64,000 bases of DNA from assembly GCF_900115865.1 (NCBI RefSeq), contig NZ_FOXY01000005.1:1-64000 (forward strand), written 5' to 3'. This document shows, in pieces, positions 60,409 through 64,000 of the stretch. The stretch is from Donghicola eburneus. Lineage in GTDB: Bacteria > Pseudomonadota > Alphaproteobacteria > Rhodobacterales > Rhodobacteraceae. How positions within the stretch are numbered: position 1 is the first letter of the stretch; the number at the start of each line of letters is the position of its first letter. The notes below the pieces were generated by a model. That model was not told the origin of the DNA. It saw only the letters and a program-made list of their open reading frames with translations, and made no database searches. Position numbers and translations under genes: made by a program.

Positions 60409-61386
60409 TCAGTGCGGCCGTTGCAATAAGTCCTGCAGGTGCGATGCGCACCCCGTCAGAGCCGCGAAATCGTCCTCGACCAGCCAAATCCCGAACTGGT
60501 CTACGAAATCGCCAAACCGCCCCAAATCACGGAAGCTTTCCTCAAACCCCATCTTGTCCAACAGGGGGGCAAAGGCCCGCGACACGCCGCCGATTAAATA
60601 GATCCCACCAAATGGCAGAAGGGTCAGCGCCAGATTGCCACACACGCTGCCCATGATCTGAACAAAGTGGCGGGCGGTTTCGGTGGCGATGGGATCGCTG
60701 CCATCCTCGACTCGCTTCATGATTTCGGCGGGCTCCAGAACCTGCGTGTCACCCGCTTCCGAAGACAGCCATTCGTAGATACGCGCGACGCCGCGACCGG
60801 ACATGACTTCCTCGACCGAAGGAAATCCGTGATGTTTCTCGATGTACTGGCAGAGGCGTAGGTTGTCGTCGTTGCGCACGGCCAGCAGGGGGTGGCCTGC
60901 CTCAGCCGGTGGCACCAGAGTGCCCGACGCGCTGTGGTAAACGGGCGCGATGTTCATACCTGTTCCGATGCCCACGATCAGCATCGCGGCCTGTGGGCTG
61001 GCCTCTGCGCCTTCGCGCAGGTTGGTCAGGGCTTCGGGCTTCAGATAGGGCAGGGCGTGCCCTTGGGCCTGCATGTCGTTCAGGGTTGCAATCACCGACG
61101 CGCCGGTGGCTGCCGCCAGATCATCCTTGTCAAAGGTCCAAGACAGATTGGTCATCTCGACACGGCCATCGCGCACAGGACCCGCTGCCGCAACGCAGCA
61201 GGCCTCTGGATTCGCATCCGGGTGCTCGGCCAAGAAACGCTCTAGCAAGGGCGGGAAGTTCGGCTCACCCGCGTTTTTGTAACGGGTGATGGTGTCGTGC
61301 AGGATCTCTGTCCCCCGCGCCAGCGCAATGCGGGTGTTCGTTCCGCCGATATCGGCAACGATGCTCAGGGGGGCGGTCTGGTCCAT
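60409..61386 (-). CDS. glk: glucokinase
   Basis: A 325-aa protein of the proteobacterial glk family (VADIGGTNTRIALARG for ATP, GIGTGMNIAPV, PAEAGHPLLAV). It phosphorylates glucose released by the GH1 enzyme encoded directly upstream (19-base gap). Operon of three genes with the LacI regulator. A LacI-type palindrome overlaps the end of the upstream gene just before this start. Confidence 0.9.
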   Translation of the reverse strand: MDQTAPLSIVADIGGTNTRIALARGTEILHDTITRYKNAGEPNFPPLLERFLAEHPDANPEACCVAAAGPVRDGRVEMTNLSWTFDKDDLAAATGASVIATLNDMQAQGHALPYLKPEALTNLREGAEASPQAAMLIVGIGTGMNIAPVYHSASGTLVPPAEAGHPLLAVRNDDNLRLCQYIEKHHGFPSVEEVMSGRGVARIYEWLSSEAGDTQVLEPAEIMKRVEDGSDPIATETARHFVQIMGSVCGNLALTLLPFGGIYLIGGVSRAFAPLLDKMGFEESFRDLGRFGDFVDQFGIWLVEDDFAALTGCASHLQDLLQRPH

Positions 61387-61405
61387 TCTGACGTCCTCGG
61401 GATGC

Positions 61406-62731
61406 TTACTGTGATAGCGCTAACCTGAGGGCGTCATAAGACGCTTTGGGTGTCCGCTTCAAGCTTTCAAAGTCCACATGTACCAACCCGAACCTTTTTT
61501 CATAGCCCAAGGACCACTCGTAGTTATCAAGGAGCGACCAGCAGAAGTACCCGCGTACGGGGGCGCCCTCGTCGATCGCCTCTCGGACCGAGGCCAGATG
61601 GTCATCCAGATAAGCGATGCGGTTGGTATCGTTGACCTCTCCGCCAACCACGTGGTCGTTGTTCGCCATGCCGTTCTCGGTGATATAGATCGGCAGATCG
61701 CCTGTGTATTCGCGGTGCATGCGGCGTACGAAATCCCCCAGACCCTGCGGATAAATCTCCCAGCCCATCTGTGTGCGGGGCAGGCCGCCCACATGTTCCG
61801 ACAGGTGCGGCCAAGGGGTGTCCGGCGCGGCAGCAATGCGTTTGCAGGTGTAGTAGTTCAGACCGACCCAATCGATCGGCTGCGCGATCAGGTCAAAGTC
61901 ATCCTGCCAGCCTAGGGGCAGGTAGGGCTCCAGCCCTTCGAGCACGGTGTCGGGGTAACGGCGGTTAAAGATGCCTTCGACGAAAAACCGGTTGTAGATG
62001 CCGTCATAGGTTTGCGCGGCGCGGTAATCCTCTTCAGAGCCGGACTGCGGGATCGGCCATTCCATGTTGAAGACCCCGCCCAGGTTTTCCATCCCCAGCC
62101 CGCGCATGACCTGAATGGCTGTACCATGCGCGGTCAGAACGTGATGCATGGCGCGGGCGGTGGCGCGGATGTCCCGCAAGCCGGGGGCATGCGCGCCGAT
62201 GAAATGGCTCAGCCAGCCCACACACCACGGCTCGTTGATCGGCGCGACAGAGTGCATACGGTCCCCGATACGGCCCATGATTACTTCGGTGAAGTCACCG
62301 AACCACTTGGCGATGTCCTCATTCCTCCAGCCGCCCATATCCGCCAGCGCCGAGGGCAGTTCCCAGTGATACAGGGTCGCGCAAGGCTTCAGGCCGCGCT
62401 CTAGCATGGCATCGGTCAAGCGGTCGTAGAAATCCAGGCCCTCGGGATTCGGGGTGCCGCGCCCTTCGGGCATGATCCGCGCCCATGAGGTCGAGAACCG
62501 GTAGGCGTCAAAGCCCGCCGCTTTCATCAGGTCCAGATCCTCTTCGAAGCGGTGATAGTGGTCGCAAGCAATCGCGCCATGTTCGGCACGCACCACGTTG
62601 CCCGGCGTCGCGGCAAAGCTGTCCCAATGGGTCGGACCTGCGCCGCCAAAGCTGTGGCCTTCGATCTGGTAGCTCGAGGTCGCCGCGCCAAACATGAAGT
62701 CGCGGGGAAAATCGCTGCGTTTGAATTTCAT
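61406..62731 (-). CDS. beta-glucosidase, glycoside hydrolase family 1
   Basis: A 441-aa GH1 enzyme. FMFGAATSSYQIEG at the N-terminus, acid/base Glu in APINEPWC, nucleophile Glu in YITENGMAND and the Trp pair near the end (FCWSLLDNYEWSLGY). No signal peptide, so cytoplasmic. The start at ATG 62731 is favoured over a GTG two codons earlier by spacing to AGGAG. It hydrolyses beta-glucosides to glucose for the glucokinase. Activity on other aryl or beta-galactosides is possible. Confidence 0.9.
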   Translation of the reverse strand: MKFKRSDFPRDFMFGAATSSYQIEGHSFGGAGPTHWDSFAATPGNVVRAEHGAIACDHYHRFEEDLDLMKAAGFDAYRFSTSWARIMPEGRGTPNPEGLDFYDRLTDAMLERGLKPCATLYHWELPSALADMGGWRNEDIAKWFGDFTEVIMGRIGDRMHSVAPINEPWCVGWLSHFIGAHAPGLRDIRATARAMHHVLTAHGTAIQVMRGLGMENLGGVFNMEWPIPQSGSEEDYRAAQTYDGIYNRFFVEGIFNRRYPDTVLEGLEPYLPLGWQDDFDLIAQPIDWVGLNYYTCKRIAAAPDTPWPHLSEHVGGLPRTQMGWEIYPQGLGDFVRRMHREYTGDLPIYITENGMANNDHVVGGEVNDTNRIAYLDDHLASVREAIDEGAPVRGYFCWSLLDNYEWSLGYEKRFGLVHVDFESLKRTPKASYDALRLALSQ

Positions 62732-62737
62732 AAACAC

Positions 62738-63766
62738 CTACTCCTGAGGGACGGGCCCTGTGGAACTTCCAATAATCAGATCGGCTTCGAGCAGTTTGTG
62801 CTCTGGCGCGGCCGTCGGGTTTTCAATGTGGGAGATCAGCAGATCTGCCGAGAGCCGACCCGCCTGACGCACGGACGAGCGTGTGGCTGTAAAGATCGGA
62901 ATGCTGTCCCCGTTGCGCAGGTAGGACAGGTCATCGTCAAAAGTAATCACAGAGACGTCACGCGCCATCCGCAGACCCGCCTCGTCCAAGGCGCGGCGAA
63001 CCCCGAGGGCGGCAATGAAACTGGCGACCACAACCGCAGTGGGCGGCGTGTCGAGGGCCAGCATGGCCTTCATCGCGTTATGGCCGTTGATCTCGGTCAT
63101 TTCGCCCGCATGCAAGTAGTCGGGGTTCGGGGTGATCCCTGCCGCCTCTAGGGCCGCAACCAGACCTGCACGGCGACGGTGGGCAAAGTCCATATGCTCT
63201 AGCCCGTTGATCAACCCGATCCGGCGGTGTCCCAAGGATAGCAGAAATTCACCGGCCCTTTGGAACGCGCTGGCGTTGTTGACGTCGACCCAGCAATAGG
63301 GCGTCTCGATATCGCTGGCGCGGCCATGGACCACGAAGGGCAGGTCCAATTCCTGAAGCAGCGGAATGCGCGGGTCATTCATCAAAGGGCCGTGCACGAT
63401 GATGCCATCCACGCTGCCGCGACTTTTCAGATCACGGTAGATGTCCTCCTCGTTCTGGTCGTCCACAATGGTCAGCTTCATGTCATACCCGCAGGCTGAA
63501 TAGCGTTCGCCCGCACCGGCGATGAAGTCCGCGAAGACCGGGTTCACCATTTCATGCTGCGTTGACAGAGGGATGACATGGCCGATGGTCATTGACCGAC
63601 CGCGCGCCAGACGCTGCGCGCCGATGTTGGGCTGGTAATTGTGCTTTTGCGCGGCGTGCTGAACCCGTAGGCGGGTGCGCTCTGCAACCTCGGGGTAGCC
63701 GTTCAGCGCACGGCTGACGGTTGTTTGGGATAGGCCCAGAATCTCCGAGAGTTGTTTTAGGTTCAT
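62738..63766 (-). CDS. LacI-family transcriptional regulator (AglR-like)
   Basis: A 342-aa repressor. The N-terminal HTH is NLKQLSEILGLSQTTVSRALNGYPEVAERT and is followed by a sugar-binding effector domain (from about residue 60). The start MNLKQLSEI is fixed by the family. It lies 6 bases upstream of the beta-glucosidase gene and is probably co-transcribed. The organisation resembles AglR of rhizobial alpha-glucoside systems, where the transport genes lie divergently; here that region is beyond the window. Confidence 0.85.
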   Translation of the reverse strand: MNLKQLSEILGLSQTTVSRALNGYPEVAERTRLRVQHAAQKHNYQPNIGAQRLARGRSMTIGHVIPLSTQHEMVNPVFADFIAGAGERYSACGYDMKLTIVDDQNEEDIYRDLKSRGSVDGIIVHGPLMNDPRIPLLQELDLPFVVHGRASDIETPYCWVDVNNASAFQRAGEFLLSLGHRRIGLINGLEHMDFAHRRRAGLVAALEAAGITPNPDYLHAGEMTEINGHNAMKAMLALDTPPTAVVVASFIAALGVRRALDEAGLRMARDVSVITFDDDLSYLRNGDSIPIFTATRSSVRQAGRLSADLLISHIENPTAAPEHKLLEADLIIGSSTGPVPQE

Positions 63767-63781
63767 GGCGTTAGACCCAGC

Positions 63782-63793
63782 CAAAGCGATTTG
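63782..63793. promoter_or_regulatory. candidate LacI operator, imperfect
   Basis: CAAAGCGATTTG, one mismatch from the palindrome CAAAGCGCTTTG seen at 63962. It is 16 bases upstream of the regulator start, suggesting autoregulation. Confidence 0.45.
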
Positions 63794-63961
63794 AGTAAGC
63801 GGACAATACGGTCCTTTGTAGGTTTGGTCAAAGTCCATTCCGCGCTGCACCTGCATTGCTGCGGCGCAGATGAAAACATCATTGAATTATTACAGAACTG
63901 CGCCACCATGCGAATTGTGGGTGTTGACAGAAAGTACAAGTTCAAGCACCGTCGCGCCATT

Positions 63962-63973
63962 CAAAGCGCTTTG
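63962..63973. promoter_or_regulatory. candidate LacI operator, perfect palindrome
   Basis: CAAAGC-GCTTTG is a perfect 12-bp palindrome with the central CG typical of LacI-family sites. It probably controls the divergent gene beyond the window's right edge as well as the regulator. Confidence 0.55.
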
Positions 63974-64000
63974 GATCTGTTTGGAGAAGATTCGAATTTG

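Overview
The window looks like chromosomal DNA of an alphaproteobacterium, most likely a marine Rhodobacteraceae (Roseobacter group). The evidence is a ribosomal protein L21 with an alanine-rich linker and helix-hairpin-helix tail, a ChpT-type phosphotransferase, the order rplU-rpmA-GNAT-obgE-proB-proA, an ornithine-lipid olsB-olsA pair, TRAP and polyamine/betaine-type ABC transporters, and a DmdA-like demethylase. Taxonomy is inferred from gene content; no rRNA is present.

Layout. (1) 1-9493: an ABC importer (binding-protein end plus two permeases) followed on the same strand by acyl-CoA dehydrogenase, ADP-forming acyl-CoA ligase, CaiD-type hydratase, beta-keto acid cleavage enzyme, a fused carnitine dehydrogenase/thioesterase and a class II aldolase. 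Read together this is a gamma-butyrobetaine/carnitine catabolic operon ending in glycine betaine. A D-2-hydroxyacid dehydrogenase faces it. (2) 10.9-13.3 kb: insertion-sequence debris, namely a decayed IS110-type transposase interrupted by an IS3-family element, with an inverted 145-bp partial copy of that element beside it. (3) 13.6-17.9 kb: an ortho-cleavage-like cluster (intradiol dioxygenase, muconate-cycloisomerase-like enzyme, an unrecognised 129-aa protein, alpha/beta hydrolase, LysR regulator), then a convergent SDR. (4) 18.9-26.2 kb: a six-gene operon (TRAP DctQMP, diaminopropionate ammonia-lyase, M20 carbamoylase, D-carbamoylase) divergent from an RpiR regulator. (5) 26.4-33.5 kb: separate genes (YihY/BrkB, dicarboxylate or amino-acid symporter, hemerythrin, FAD/NAD protein, heme membrane protein plus exported intradiol-like protein, Lrp regulator).

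(6) 33.6-37.6 kb: a DmdA-like demethylase, a shortened OsmC-like protein, an enoyl-CoA hydratase and an AMP-forming acyl-CoA synthetase in one operon, convergent with two sugar-type ABC permeases that have no other subunits here. (7) 39.7-43.5 kb: a three-subunit periplasmic molybdenum aldehyde oxidoreductase (paoABC). (8) 43.7-46.5 kb: a rearranged segment in which a truncated NmrA-like gene runs into a truncated serine recombinase, followed by a tyrosine integrase at the 3' end of tRNA-Ser(CGA). (9) 46.6-60.2 kb: housekeeping genes (DUF2059, rplU, rpmA, obgE, proBA, chpT, olsBA, a ThiE-like gene, trmJ, an inositol-phosphatase-like gene, tex). (10) 60.4-63.8 kb: glucokinase, GH1 beta-glucosidase and a LacI regulator, with palindromic operators upstream.

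Catabolic modules dominate the first 43 kb and each carries its own transporter or regulator. The best candidates for undescribed biology are the DmdA-like operon with its shortened OsmC protein, the TRAP/diaminopropionate/carbamoylase operon, and the ortho-cleavage-like cluster with an unknown small protein in place of a recognisable muconolactone isomerase.
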